Part shown: piece by piece, positions 27,502 through 37,203 of the stretch
Layout: each line of letters opens with the position of its first letter
Numbering within the stretch: position 1 is the first letter of the stretch
Assembly: GCF_902702935.1 (NCBI RefSeq)
Contig: NZ_LR738855.1
Location: forward strand, 1,054,001-1,118,000
Length of the DNA stretch: 64,000 nt
Reading direction: 5' to 3'
From: Corynebacterium rouxii
GTDB lineage: Bacteria > Actinomycetota > Actinomycetes > Mycobacteriales > Mycobacteriaceae
Notes under the pieces: model-generated
The model's database searches: none
The model's input: only the letters and a program-made list of their open reading frames with translations
What the model was told of the DNA's origin: nothing
Translations under genes and position numbers: made by a program

Positions 27502-28599
27502 GTGAGCCAAAATCTTTCAGCACAGAACTCTTCAGAAACTCCTCGTATTAAAGTTGCCATCATCTACGGTGGCCGCAGCTCAGAACATTCCGTGTCGTGT
27601 GTATCTGCTGGCGCTATTATGGCGCACCTGGATCCGCAGCGCTACGAGGTGTTCCCAGTAGGTATCACGCACGACGGTGAGTGGACCGTGGGGGAATCGG
27701 ATCCGAGTCGTCTTAAGACTGTCGACCGCGTGATGCCCGAGGTACAGTTCACAAGGGAAGTATCGTTGTCGGTCAATCCAACCGCCGCTGGCGAGCTACG
27801 TTTCGAGGATGGATCGCTTTATGCCAAAGTCGATGTAGTCTTCCCAGTCTTGCATGGTCGCTTTGGTGAAGACGGCACGATCCAAGGTCTATTTGAGCTC
27901 TCTGGTGTGCCCTACGTTGGAACTGGTGTATTGAGCTCCGCCTGCGGAATGGATAAGGAATTTACTAAGAAACTCATGGCGGCTGAAGGTTTGCCAGTTG
28001 GCAAGGAAGTTATCCTTCGCGGCTCGGAAACGTTGACTGAAGAACATAAGCGCGAACTCGGTCTGCCAGTGTTTGTTAAACCCGCACGCGGTGGATCATC
28101 CATTGGTATTTCTCGGGTAGCTGATTGGAACGAATGGGACGCGGCGTTAAGCCTCGCACGCGAGCACGATTCTAAGGTGATCGTCGAAGCTGAAATTGTG
28201 GGTGTAGAGGTCGAATGCGGTGTGCTTGAGCGTATCGACGGCTCCTTGGTGGCGTCTGTTCCCGCCCAGCTGCAAGATACTGATGAGGGCGACGAAGGTT
28301 TCTATGGTTTCGATACCAAATACCTTGATGATGTGGTGACCGCTCACATTCCAGCGCCCTTCGATGCGGAAACTACTGAGTTGATTCAAGAGCTGTCACT
28401 GAAGGCTTTCACAGCTTTAAGCTGCCGTGGCTTGGCACGCGTGGACTTTTTTATCACTGATCACGGACCCGTACTCAACGAGATCAATACGATGCCAGGT
28501 TTTACCCCGATCTCGATGTACCCCCAGGTATTCGAAGCGACCGGAATCGGTTATGCACAGCTGCTCGATAACTTGATCAAGCAAGCCTTGCACAAATAA
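27502..28599 (+). CDS. ddl: D-alanine--D-alanine ligase
   Basis: A 365-residue ATP-grasp enzyme making D-Ala-D-Ala for peptidoglycan. Motifs seen are IIYGGRSSEHSVSCVSAGA, HGRFGEDGTIQGLFEL, FVKPARGGSSIGISRV (ATP-binding loop), and LNEINTMPGFTPISMYPQ (metal and product site). GTG 27502 follows an aggg purine stretch. It is next to gpsA, a common actinobacterial pairing. Confidence 0.95.
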   Translation: MSQNLSAQNSSETPRIKVAIIYGGRSSEHSVSCVSAGAIMAHLDPQRYEVFPVGITHDGEWTVGESDPSRLKTVDRVMPEVQFTREVSLSVNPTAAGELRFEDGSLYAKVDVVFPVLHGRFGEDGTIQGLFELSGVPYVGTGVLSSACGMDKEFTKKLMAAEGLPVGKEVILRGSETLTEEHKRELGLPVFVKPARGGSSIGISRVADWNEWDAALSLAREHDSKVIVEAEIVGVEVECGVLERIDGSLVASVPAQLQDTDEGDEGFYGFDTKYLDDVVTAHIPAPFDAETTELIQELSLKAFTALSCRGLARVDFFITDHGPVLNEINTMPGFTPISMYPQVFEATGIGYAQLLDNLIKQALHK

Positions 28600-28605
28600 T
28601 TCGCG

Positions 28606-29544
28606 TTAGCGGATCGACTCCAACGCCTCAGTAATTGCTACGAGCGCGGCGTTACCAGCCTCATGTGGCAGGTTCACCGCGACCGTAGCTTTTTGGTCTA
28701 ACGCGTAGTGCGTCGATGCGGTCGTACCATTACGCAATGTGGTGTCTTCAAACCACGGAACCGAATTGATCTGGTTGAGACGTTCACCAGCTTTATACGA
28801 TTTCGGGAACTCAACTCCACAACGCAGCACTACGGGCTCAAAACCAGCCGCAGTCCACACAACGCTGCCATCAGGAAGCGAAACATCGGTGGTCTTGCGG
28901 TAGGTGATGTCGCTACCAAAGCTATCTGGAACCGACTTTAGTAGTGCACGGCACGTCGCAGAGCGATCCTCGCCAGCATGAACCTGAAGATCCGTCAGCG
29001 GAATAGGATGAGGCTTAGTTTCTTTACTCTCCAAAGTAGACACAACACCCCCCAACTCTTCTAGAGGACTCGCATGATCACCTAGTGCTTCAGCATCCGC
29101 TGTAACAGCAACAATAGGGAAGCGGTTAACCGAATACCACGTCCGCAATGTGGAACCCGGCGTAGCATCGCCTACCTCCATCCATGCGGCGTTGGCGGCG
29201 TCGATACGCTCAGATAATGCGGTGTATTGCAACGGTGCATCTACCCCACAACGGATCGTGACGCGCCTCGTAGAATCGGACTGCCACGCGGCAGCCCCTG
29301 CAGGCGCAGGATCAGCAATCTGGGCACGCTTATGACCTAAAACATGCTCGGGGAGAGCCTCCAAAAATTCCTGGCATTGTGCAGAATCACCCAACGGAGA
29401 ACCCACATCCGACATCGCCACCGGCTGGTGTGCCGCCTTGTCATACACAAGTTTTGCGCCCACCAAAACACCGACAACCAACACAATGGATAACACCAAA
29501 GCGACAACAATCGGGCCGCAGCGAAAAGAATCATCAGAGTGCAT
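28606..29544 (-). CDS. DUF3515-family membrane-anchored protein
   Basis: An N-terminal transmembrane anchor (CGPIVVALVLSIVLVVGVLVG) is followed by an extracytoplasmic region of about 270 residues with paired cysteines (CQEFLEALP, IRCGVD, CRALLKSVP, LRCGVEFP). The two halves look like repeated units, each with a Cys-x-x-hLxxhP start and an (I/L)RCGV end. This matches the actinobacterial DUF3515 family, whose function is unknown. The 3' end lies 6 bases from ddl's stop (convergent). ATG 29544 is preceded by TACTAT and 6 nt on its strand, a leaderless signal, so it is preferred to the frame's start at 29550. Confidence 0.8.
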   Translation of the reverse strand: MHSDDSFRCGPIVVALVLSIVLVVGVLVGAKLVYDKAAHQPVAMSDVGSPLGDSAQCQEFLEALPEHVLGHKRAQIADPAPAGAAAWQSDSTRRVTIRCGVDAPLQYTALSERIDAANAAWMEVGDATPGSTLRTWYSVNRFPIVAVTADAEALGDHASPLEELGGVVSTLESKETKPHPIPLTDLQVHAGEDRSATCRALLKSVPDSFGSDITYRKTTDVSLPDGSVVWTAAGFEPVVLRCGVEFPKSYKAGERLNQINSVPWFEDTTLRNGTTASTHYALDQKATVAVNLPHEAGNAALVAITEALESIR

Positions 29545-29635
29545 AAGCACATAGTAGATCAGATAGAGAACCTGCCAAGAAGTGGCCTACTATCGAAACC
29601 ACACCGGACCCCACCACCGAGGAGTACCCACCACC

Positions 29636-30625
29636 GTGACTGAAGAACACATCCGAAACAACCCCACCCTCAAAGAAGTCGGCGAACAAGCCGCCATCAA
29701 TGTCATCACCGCACACGCACCAAGCTCCCGCAATGGTGATGACGCAGCAGTCCTAAGTCACGCAGGCGCCAACTCCAGAGCAGTCGTAACCACTGACATG
29801 CTCGTAGAAAACCGACACTTCCGCCTCGACTGGTCCACCCCAGCAGAAATCGGCCGCAAAGCCATCACCCAAAACTTCGCCGACATCGAAGCTATGGGAG
29901 CGCGCCCCGTCGCAGCCCTGCTAGCCATATCCGCACCCGCATATACACGATTGCAGTTCGTCTCCGACTTAGCACGCGGAATCGCAGAACGCGTCAGCGA
30001 CTACTCAGCAGAACTCGTCGGCGGCGACATCACCGACGGCGACGCCATCGTGTTATCCGTAACAGCCGTAGGCCAACTCGGCGGATCACTACCCGAACTT
30101 GCCCTCGACCGTGCCCGCTCTGGTCACACTGTCATCGCCAGTGGAGTGATCGGCGAATCAGCCGCAGGACTAGCCTTGCTCAACAGATTTGGTAGGGACG
30201 GCGTCCCCGAACGATTCATGCCACTAGTATCAGCACACTGCGCAACCTACGTCCCCGAAGGACGAGGCTTTGTCGCACGTGCCGCAGGTGTATCCTCCCT
30301 TACCGACAACTCCGATGGCCTCATCGTGGATTTGCGCACCATGGCTCGAAAATCCGGCGTAGTCATGGACTTGGACCCGAGTGCCATCCAACCCAGCACA
30401 CTGATGTATGAAGCAGCCGAAATCCTCGAAGAAGACCCATGGCACTGGGTCCTAGGCGGTGGGGAAGACCACACGCTCATGGGAACAACATCGCACGCAG
30501 TACCTACCGGATTCCGAAAAATCGGCACAGTAATCAAACGCAGCAACCAACCAACTCACGCTGCCGGCGAAGTCCTCGTCGGCGGCGAAGCACCAGCATA
30601 CGACGACGGATGGGTGAGCTTCTAA
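29636..30625 (+). CDS. thiL: Thiamine-monophosphate kinase
   Basis: A PurM/AIR-synthase-fold ATPase of 329 residues that phosphorylates ThMP to the coenzyme ThDP. Motifs are [50 protein letters not shown], and [13 protein letters not shown] 29636 is preceded by GAGGAG (29619-29624). The open frame back to 29582 begins at the divergent promoter region. ung follows 1 base after the stop. Confidence 0.92.
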   Translation: MTEEHIRNNPTLKEVGEQAAINVITAHAPSSRNGDDAAVLSHAGANSRAVVTTDMLVENRHFRLDWSTPAEIGRKAITQNFADIEAMGARPVAALLAISAPAYTRLQFVSDLARGIAERVSDYSAELVGGDITDGDAIVLSVTAVGQLGGSLPELALDRARSGHTVIASGVIGESAAGLALLNRFGRDGVPERFMPLVSAHCATYVPEGRGFVARAAGVSSLTDNSDGLIVDLRTMARKSGVVMDLDPSAIQPSTLMYEAAEILEEDPWHWVLGGGEDHTLMGTTSHAVPTGFRKIGTVIKRSNQPTHAAGEVLVGGEAPAYDDGWVSF

Positions 30626-30626
30626 C

Positions 30627-31295
30627 ATGAACAACACACCACTGCCAGTTCATCCCTCATGGATAGAACCACTAGCGCCCGTGACTGACAACATCCACGC
30701 CATGGGAGACTTCCTCCGCAATGAAATCGCCCAAGGCCGTGGCTACTTGCCCGCAGGATCAGACATCCTCCGCGCATTCCAATACCCATTCGACGACATC
30801 AAAGTGCTCATCGTTGGCCAAGATCCCTACCCAACACCAGGACACGCCATGGGCCTATCCTTTTCCACACAACCCGGCGTACGCCCACTGCCACGCAGCC
30901 TCGCCAATATTTTCAAAGAACTGTCCACCGACCTCGGCATCCCAGCTCCCACAGACGGCGACCTCACCGCATGGTCGCGCCAAGGAGTGGCACTGTTCAA
31001 CAGAGTCCTTAGCGTCCAACCTGGAAACGCCGGCTCTCACCGCAAAAAAGGATGGGAAACCATCACAGAAACCGCCATCCGAGCACTCGCACAACGCAAC
31101 ACACCACTCGTCGCAATCCTGTGGGGCAAAGACGCCCAAACAACCCAAGCATTCCTCGGCAACACCCCCGTCATCACCTCACCACACCCCTCACCCCTAT
31201 CAGCATCCCGTGGTTTCTTCGGATCCCGCCCCTTTAGCCGAGCCAACACCATCCTCGAACAACTAGGCACCACCCCCATCAACTGGGAACTATAA
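30627..31295 (+). CDS. ung: Uracil-DNA glycosylase
   Basis: A family 1 UDG of 222 residues removing uracil from DNA. The catalytic water-activating loop [20 protein letters not shown] and the Leu-intercalation/His motif [18 protein letters not shown] are intact. It starts 1 base after thiL and is probably translated from the same mRNA. Codons are strongly C-ended. Confidence 0.96.
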   Translation: MNNTPLPVHPSWIEPLAPVTDNIHAMGDFLRNEIAQGRGYLPAGSDILRAFQYPFDDIKVLIVGQDPYPTPGHAMGLSFSTQPGVRPLPRSLANIFKELSTDLGIPAPTDGDLTAWSRQGVALFNRVLSVQPGNAGSHRKKGWETITETAIRALAQRNTPLVAILWGKDAQTTQAFLGNTPVITSPHPSPLSASRGFFGSRPFSRANTILEQLGTTPINWEL

Positions 31296-31349
31296 AAACC
31301 CTGTGCCAAACCAACCCCCACCCACCTTCAACCACTACACTATTTTTCC

Positions 31350-32966
31350 ATGCCAAACATCACGTTCATCGGTGCACACGACCTTCTCACATGGGCTACC
31401 ACCGCCACCGCAGAACTCGTTGCGCGCCGGGACGAGATCAACGCCCTTAACGTATTTCCCGTGCCAGATTCCGACACCGGATCCAACATGGCACACACGA
31501 TGACAGCCGCTGTGCAACAAGCCCAAGGCGTTGACAACCCAGACGACCTAGCAGCAGTCGCCATGGCATTGGCCACCGGAGCGGTGAAAGGCGCGCGGGG
31601 AAATTCTGGCGTCGTGCTCAGCCAAGTCCTTCGCGGCATCGCACACCACGCGGACAGCGGGCGTATCGACGCCCACGCGATTCAGGAAGCTCTGCAATCC
31701 TCCCTAGACTTCGTAGCCGCAGCGATCTCAGATCCCGTTGAAGGAACTGTCATCACCGTGCTACGCACAGCTGCTATCGCTGCAACGAACTCCGAAGATC
31801 GAAGTCTCGCAGCAGTGGTAAGCGTAGCTGCCCATGCTGCGCGCATCGCTTTGGCAGAAACACCATCACAACTACAAGTCCTCCGTGACGCAAAAGTCGT
31901 CGATGCCGGTGGCCAAGGCCTTGTCATTCTCCTTGACTGTCTCGAACACGTCGTGACCGGTACCGCAACAAGTTACGACCCCCACATAATCGAAACAACA
32001 GAACAACAGCAATCTCACGGCACCAGTGGCTACCTAGAAGTTATGTGTTTCATCGAGGGGGTAGAAGTATCCCACCTTCATGACCTGCTAGCACCCCTTG
32101 GAGACTGCCTTGTTATCGGGCCGATCAATGATACCTCGGCAACCGTACATATCCACTCCGCCGACGCAGCTACCGTGATTTCAGCGCTATACGCAACAGG
32201 AACGATCACGGACCTCCACATCGAAGTCCTCCCCGAAACCCCCAAGGTTGTTCACCCCAAACGCATCGTTCTCGCACTTACCCCACCAGGCGACCTTGCC
32301 CGGCTCTATACCGACGCAGGAGCCCTTGTCGTCGTTCGTGACGGGCACCACTTTGCCATTGCCCGAAGCACCAACTTAGGCCAAGCCGAAACCCCACTTG
32401 CCGACGGCATCGAGATTGTTAACGAACTCGTCACACGATCCCACCAAAGCGGAGCACAAGAAGTCATACTCCTACCCAACGGATTACTGACCACCCAAGA
32501 AATGGCAGCCGTCGAACGCTCCAGCCAAGCCTTCAAACAATCCATCACAATGCTGCCCACTGGAAGCCTCGTACGCGGCCTCGCGGCACTATCCGTCCAC
32601 GACCCACAACAAAGCCTTGCCGTAGCAACCTATGCCATGACCGAAGCCATGAGCGGAATGCGCACCGCAGTCATCGAACGCGCAGAGCATGCAGCACTCA
32701 CCCCTGCCGGCGCCTGCGCCAAAGGCGACCTCCTCGTCCACCTTGGCACCGAACCCATCGCCGTAGCAGAACAACCCGACGAAGCACTTCGAATTGCCTG
32801 CCGCCGCCTCCTCGACATCGGCGGCGAGCAAATACTCATCCTCGCACGCAAAGAACTAGCCCTTACCCCCGATAACCACTCACTGACCAGTCCACACACC
32901 GATGTAGAAATCAACCAGTACGATGTAGATCGTCTCGGAGCTCTCATCGAAATCGGAGTGGAATAA
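31350..32966 (+). CDS. DAK2-domain kinase, fatty acid kinase FakA/YloV-like
   Basis: A 538-residue protein whose N-terminal DAK2 domain carries the metal/ATP-binding block INALNVFPVPDSDTGSNMAHTM and KGARGNSGVVLSQVLRG. The middle and C-terminal regions resemble YloV/FakA, which phosphorylates fatty acids bound to FakB (DegV). No degV/fakB is adjacent. ATG 31350 is preceded by TACACT at 31336-31341 with 8 nt between, so it is likely leaderless and starts a new transcript. recG starts 4 bases after the stop, the usual actinobacterial partner. Confidence 0.87.
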   Translation: MPNITFIGAHDLLTWATTATAELVARRDEINALNVFPVPDSDTGSNMAHTMTAAVQQAQGVDNPDDLAAVAMALATGAVKGARGNSGVVLSQVLRGIAHHADSGRIDAHAIQEALQSSLDFVAAAISDPVEGTVITVLRTAAIAATNSEDRSLAAVVSVAAHAARIALAETPSQLQVLRDAKVVDAGGQGLVILLDCLEHVVTGTATSYDPHIIETTEQQQSHGTSGYLEVMCFIEGVEVSHLHDLLAPLGDCLVIGPINDTSATVHIHSADAATVISALYATGTITDLHIEVLPETPKVVHPKRIVLALTPPGDLARLYTDAGALVVVRDGHHFAIARSTNLGQAETPLADGIEIVNELVTRSHQSGAQEVILLPNGLLTTQEMAAVERSSQAFKQSITMLPTGSLVRGLAALSVHDPQQSLAVATYAMTEAMSGMRTAVIERAEHAALTPAGACAKGDLLVHLGTEPIAVAEQPDEALRIACRRLLDIGGEQILILARKELALTPDNHSLTSPHTDVEINQYDVDRLGALIEIGVE

Positions 32967-32970
32967 CACC

Positions 32971-35085
32971 ATGCTCGGCTGGCACGACCAACGACCACTG
33001 GCACAACTATTGCCAGCCAAAGAAGCAAAAGCGTTCGCTCGACACTTCAGCTTCACCACCGTCGAAGACCTACTCCAACACTTTCCCCGCGGATATGCAG
33101 CCCACGGCACTGGACTCGCAGCCGAAGCCGCAGAAGAAGGTGACATCATCACCTGCGTGGGAACCATTGTCGACACCCACGAGCACCCCGATCGCAACGG
33201 ATACAGCATCTACTCCGTTGTAATCTCCGACGGCTTTACCCGCAGCACCGCCACATTTTTCCGTGCCACATGGATCAAAAAAGTCCTCACCCGCGGAGCA
33301 CAAGGAATCTTCACCGGAAAACTCAAATTCTTCCGAAACGCCCCACAACTCCAGCACCCCGACTTCTTTCTCTTCCCAGAAAAAGGCAAAAAAGCAACCG
33401 GAACCGGCGGAATGCAAGCACTATCAACAACCGGCGAACTCGACGACATCACCGACATCCTCGTCTCCATGAGCTACCTACCGGTCTACCCAGCCAAAAA
33501 AGCAATCCCCACCTGGCGCATCCTCGGTGCAGTCCACAACATTCTTACACACACCCCACACATCGCAGACCCACTCCACGAATTCGCACCCCAAGACCTT
33601 CCCAGCTTCGACCAAGCACTACGCGGCATCCACGAACCAGACGAGCAGGGCCCCCAACCCTACATCACCCGTATCAAATACGACGAAGCACTCACACTCG
33701 CCCTCGTCATGGCACTACGACGCGCCGACACACAACGTCGACACGCATACCCCATGCCCCCAACCAACGACGGCCTACGTGCACACATGCTCAGCCACCT
33801 CCCATTCGAGCTCACCAAAGGCCAACACAACGTCCTCACCGAAATCAGCGCAGACCTCGCACAGCCCACCCCCATGTCCCGCCTCCTACAAGGCGAAGTA
33901 GGCTCCGGAAAAACCATCGTCTCACTCCTCGCCATGCTCCAAGTCATTGACGACGGAAAACAATGCGTACTACTCGCACCCACAGAAGTACTCGCAGCAC
34001 AACACGCGACATCCATCACCCAACAACTCACCAACGCCGGCATCAACATCAACGTCACCCTCCTCACCGGATCACTGCCCACCGAACAACGCAAAAAAGC
34101 CCTCCTCGACATCATCTCCGGCGACGCAAACCTCATTATCGGAACCCACGCCCTCATCCAAGAAGGAATCGAATTCTTCGACCTAGCCCTCTGCGTCGTC
34201 GACGAACAACACCGATTTGGAGTCGAACAACGCGACCACCTCCGCAACCAAGGACGCGACACCAACACCCCACACGTCCTCGTCATGACAGCAACTCCCA
34301 TCCCACGATCCATCGCCATGACAGTCTTCGGCGACCTCAGCGTCTCAACCCTCAAACAACTCCCCGGCGGACGACGCCCCATACACAGCTACGTCATCGA
34401 CCACCAACACATCACATGGACCACACGCATGTGGGAACGCATACGCGAAGAAATAGACAAAGGCCACCAAATCTACATAGTCTGCCCCAAAATCAAAGAC
34501 TCCGGCGGAGTAGAAGAGACCACCCACCAACTCACCAACGGCATACTCGCCAACTACCGCATCGCCATGCTCCACGGCGCCATGCACCCCGAAGACAAAG
34601 ACACCACCATGAAAGCCTTTGCCGCTGGAACTATCGACGTCCTCGTAGCCACCACCGTCATCGAAGTCGGAATCGACGTCCCCAACGCCACCGTCATGCT
34701 CATCCGCGAATCCGAAAACTTCGGCGTATCACAACTCCACCAACTCCGCGGCCGAGTCGGACGAGGAGGCAACGAATCCATCTGCTTCTTCCACACAACA
34801 GCACAACCAACAACTCCCGCCCACAACCGAGTCACAGCCGTTGCCGCAACCACAGACGGATTCGAACTCGCCGAAATCGACCTCACATACCGACACGAAG
34901 GCAACATCCTCGGCACACAACAATCCGGCCACACCAACAAAATCATCAGCTTCATCCACGACAAAGACCTCATCGAACGCGCCAACACAGACGCAACCCA
35001 CATCGTCACACACAACCCCCAACTAGCACGCCACCTCGTCGCCGACATTGACGACACCACCCAGACCTACATCGATAAGTCATAA
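32971..35085 (+). CDS. recG: ATP-dependent DNA helicase RecG
   Basis: A branch-migration helicase of 704 residues for stalled forks and Holliday junctions. It has an N-terminal wedge/OB domain (HFPRGYAAHG, GFTRSTATFFRATW), Walker A LLQGEVGSGKTIVSLLAM, the DEQH box VVDEQHRFGVEQ, TATPIPRSIAM, and motif VI QLRGRVGRGGN. It follows the DAK2 gene by 4 bases. The coding strand is unusually rich in A and C, with almost every third position C or A, unlike genes from 35.3 kb on. Confidence 0.96.
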   Translation: MLGWHDQRPLAQLLPAKEAKAFARHFSFTTVEDLLQHFPRGYAAHGTGLAAEAAEEGDIITCVGTIVDTHEHPDRNGYSIYSVVISDGFTRSTATFFRATWIKKVLTRGAQGIFTGKLKFFRNAPQLQHPDFFLFPEKGKKATGTGGMQALSTTGELDDITDILVSMSYLPVYPAKKAIPTWRILGAVHNILTHTPHIADPLHEFAPQDLPSFDQALRGIHEPDEQGPQPYITRIKYDEALTLALVMALRRADTQRRHAYPMPPTNDGLRAHMLSHLPFELTKGQHNVLTEISADLAQPTPMSRLLQGEVGSGKTIVSLLAMLQVIDDGKQCVLLAPTEVLAAQHATSITQQLTNAGININVTLLTGSLPTEQRKKALLDIISGDANLIIGTHALIQEGIEFFDLALCVVDEQHRFGVEQRDHLRNQGRDTNTPHVLVMTATPIPRSIAMTVFGDLSVSTLKQLPGGRRPIHSYVIDHQHITWTTRMWERIREEIDKGHQIYIVCPKIKDSGGVEETTHQLTNGILANYRIAMLHGAMHPEDKDTTMKAFAAGTIDVLVATTVIEVGIDVPNATVMLIRESENFGVSQLHQLRGRVGRGGNESICFFHTTAQPTTPAHNRVTAVAATTDGFELAEIDLTYRHEGNILGTQQSGHTNKIISFIHDKDLIERANTDATHIVTHNPQLARHLVADIDDTTQTYIDKS

Positions 35086-35111
35086 CCGCCCCCATGCGAT
35101 AGAGTAAAACC

Positions 35112-35333
35112 ATGAAAATCTGCGCCCCATTCGCCGGAATAGTCCGTTACAAAGTCTCCCAAGGAGACGCAGTCACCACCGGACAAGAACTCGCCTCCGT
35201 CGAAGCAACCAAACTCGAAGCACCCATCATCGCGCCAGGGCCAGGTATCGTCGCTGAGATAACGAGTAACGATTTTGACGATGTTGTTGGGGGAGACATA
35301 CTCCTCCGAGTCGTGAGTCAGGAGAAGCCATGA
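35112..35333 (+). CDS. Biotin/lipoyl-attachment single-domain protein
   Basis: A 73-residue biotinyl-domain protein: AGIVRYKVSQGDAV, the turn VEATKLEAPIIAPGPG with the Lys that would carry biotin (the usual M-K-M is T-K-L here), then a final half-motif GDIL. Such stand-alone BCCP-like domains occur next to rsmD in corynebacteria. The partner carboxylase is unknown and modification is not proven. ATG 35112 has TAGAGT 6 nt upstream (leaderless). The stop overlaps rsmD's start by 4 bases (ATGA). Confidence 0.8.
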   Translation: MKICAPFAGIVRYKVSQGDAVTTGQELASVEATKLEAPIIAPGPGIVAEITSNDFDDVVGGDILLRVVSQEKP

Positions 35334-35908
35334 CCCGTATCATTTCAGGGGAAGCCCGTGGACGAACCATTAAAGTTCCAGAGCATGGGACGAGGCCCAC
35401 ATCAGATAGAGCGCGCGAAGGCCTATTCTCCTCACTGCAAGTACGTTTTGGTTTTGCCGGTGCACGTGTCCTTGATTTATTCGCTGGATCTGGTGCATTG
35501 GGGTTAGAAGCTGCTAGCCGTGGTGCCGACTCGGTTGTTTTGGTAGAAAACAATCCGAAGGCTGTCGCTATCATCCGTCATAATATTGCCGTTGTTGGAC
35601 ACCCCCACATTGACGTCGTAGAGATGAAAGCATCTACCTATGTCGCTTCAGCGCCGCAAAATCATTTCGATATGGTGTTAGCAGACCCTCCCTATGATCT
35701 TGATGATCAGGCAGTCGTCGAAATGCTCCATGCGCTCATTCCGGCATTGGTAGACGGGGCAGCAGTAGTGGTTGAACGGCACCGTGATTCTGCCGAAACG
35801 GCATGGCCATCATGCTTCGTGCCTACCACTCAGAAACTAAAAAAACGCACATTCGGTATTGCGCGGATGGACATGGCCGTTTTCCACGCTGAGCTGGTAG
35901 AGGAGTAA
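35330..35908 (+). CDS. rsmD: 16S rRNA (guanine(966)-N2)-methyltransferase
   Basis: A 192-residue SAM enzyme acting on the small ribosomal subunit. RIISGEARGRTIKVPEH, RPTSDRAREGLFSSL, LDLFAGSGALGLEAASRGA (motif I) and ADPPYDL (motif IV) are diagnostic. It is translationally coupled to the biotinyl-domain gene by an ATGA overlap and is followed by coaD at 7 bases, a widely conserved pair. Confidence 0.95.
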   Translation: MTRIISGEARGRTIKVPEHGTRPTSDRAREGLFSSLQVRFGFAGARVLDLFAGSGALGLEAASRGADSVVLVENNPKAVAIIRHNIAVVGHPHIDVVEMKASTYVASAPQNHFDMVLADPPYDLDDQAVVEMLHALIPALVDGAAVVVERHRDSAETAWPSCFVPTTQKLKKRTFGIARMDMAVFHAELVEE

Positions 35909-35915
35909 ACACATC

Positions 35916-36395
35916 ATGCGTAAAGCAGTGTGCCCAGGGTCTTTTGACCCTGTGACTATGGGGCATCTCGATATCATCGGAAGGGCCGCTCAGCAATACG
36001 ACGAAGTCACTGTCCTAGTGACTGCTAATCCTAATAAGCCTTCAGGTATGTTCACTGTCGATGAACGCCTTGCTCTTATTAAAGAATCCACTGCACATTT
36101 TGTGAACGTCAAAGTGGATAACTGGGCAGGCCTTCTCGTGGATTACACTACCGCTCACGGTATCGATGCGATCGTCAAAGGGCTTCGATCGGCACTGGAT
36201 TACGAGTATGAGCTACCCATGGCTCAGATGAATCGAAAACTATCTGGTGTAGACACCCTGTTTTTGATGACAGATCCACAATATGGTTACATTTCTTCTA
36301 CACTTTGTAAGGAAGTAACTAAATATGGTGGAGATGTCTCTGATATGTTGCCATCAGCTGTAGCCGCAGCGATTGTGGAGAAAGTAAAAAGTTAA
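35916..36395 (+). CDS. coaD: Phosphopantetheine adenylyltransferase
   Basis: A 159-residue nucleotidyltransferase making dephospho-CoA. It has the N-terminal PGSFDPVTMGHLDIIGRA (T/HxGH motif), KGLRSALDYEYELPMAQMN, and YGYISSTLCKEV. The length is standard. coaE, the next CoA enzyme, is in the same window at 51.5 kb. Confidence 0.96.
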   Translation: MRKAVCPGSFDPVTMGHLDIIGRAAQQYDEVTVLVTANPNKPSGMFTVDERLALIKESTAHFVNVKVDNWAGLLVDYTTAHGIDAIVKGLRSALDYEYELPMAQMNRKLSGVDTLFLMTDPQYGYISSTLCKEVTKYGGDVSDMLPSAVAAAIVEKVKS

Positions 36396-36397
36396 CT

Positions 36398-37141
36398 ATG
36401 GGATTTGCACTTGTTGTCTTAATAATCGTAATTATCGGTTCATTACTTCAACGAGTGTCTGGAATGGGGCTTGGGCTTGTCGCCGGCCCCATTCTTACAT
36501 TACTCCTTGGCCCCGTCGAGGGAATTCTCGTACTCAATATATTGGCGGCCATCAACGCGGTTTTCATCACCATCAATGTTCGTAAACATGTCGAATGGAA
36601 AAAGTGCGCGTTGATCGGTTCAGTGCTCATTCTTGGAGCAATCCCAGGCGCCTGGCTAATCACCCAAGTTTCGACATCATTACTTCAACTTCTAGTAGGA
36701 CTTCTTCTCCTAGTCGCATTGGCATTAGTGGTATTCGGAGCGGTTTATCTGCCACCGGCACGTGGAAAGATTCCTGCAATAGTGGCGGGTATCGCTGGTG
36801 GGTTTATGAATACCCTTGCAGGGGTTGCAGGTCCTGCGATCACCGTGTATGCCCAAGCGTCAAAGTGGGACCAACAGCGCTTCGCTGCCACTCTACAACC
36901 CATATTTGTTATTTCGGGCCTTGTATCCTTCATCGTAAAAATTGTCTCAGGTGCAGGAACAATTTCGCAGATATCGGCATGGGTATGGATCCTAGGCATT
37001 GCGGGAATGTTTATAGGTATCAGTCTCGGTGCCAGGGCTTCGAGAATAGTGAGCAGAACCCACGCACGAAAGCTCGCTTTGCTCCTAGCTACCGGTGGTG
37101 GGGTATCCGCTGTTGTTCGCGGATTGGTGGGGATCCTATAA
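36398..37141 (+). CDS. TauE/SafE-family membrane permease
   Basis: A 247-residue protein with about seven to eight hydrophobic segments in two halves. Each half carries a Gly/Pro signature (GMGLGLVAGPILTLLLGP; GFMNTLAGVAGPAITVY). This is the sulfite-exporter TauE/SafE fold, associated with export of sulfite, sulfoacetate or other organic anions. The substrate is unknown. It starts 2 bases after coaD, so it shares its transcript, and ends at a hairpin. Confidence 0.82.
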   Translation: MGFALVVLIIVIIGSLLQRVSGMGLGLVAGPILTLLLGPVEGILVLNILAAINAVFITINVRKHVEWKKCALIGSVLILGAIPGAWLITQVSTSLLQLLVGLLLLVALALVVFGAVYLPPARGKIPAIVAGIAGGFMNTLAGVAGPAITVYAQASKWDQQRFAATLQPIFVISGLVSFIVKIVSGAGTISQISAWVWILGIAGMFIGISLGARASRIVSRTHARKLALLLATGGGVSAVVRGLVGIL

Positions 37142-37180
37142 AAAAGGGTGCCCCACGACAGAGATCGTCGTGGGGCACCC
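37141..37180 (-). terminator. Intrinsic terminator of the amino acid ABC operon
   Basis: GGGTGCCCCACGAC (37146-37159) pairs with GTCGTGGGGCACCC (37167-37180). On the minus strand it is followed by a run of Ts, so it serves the minus-strand operon. It also lies just after the convergent TauE gene. Confidence 0.8.
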
Positions 37181-37203
37181 TCGTACCTTTATGGGCTCAG
37201 CAC

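Noticed and set aside
33963..35051. 362-codon Arg/His/Thr-rich frame inside recG
   Set aside because: It arises from the A/C-rich composition of recG, whose own frame carries every RecG motif.
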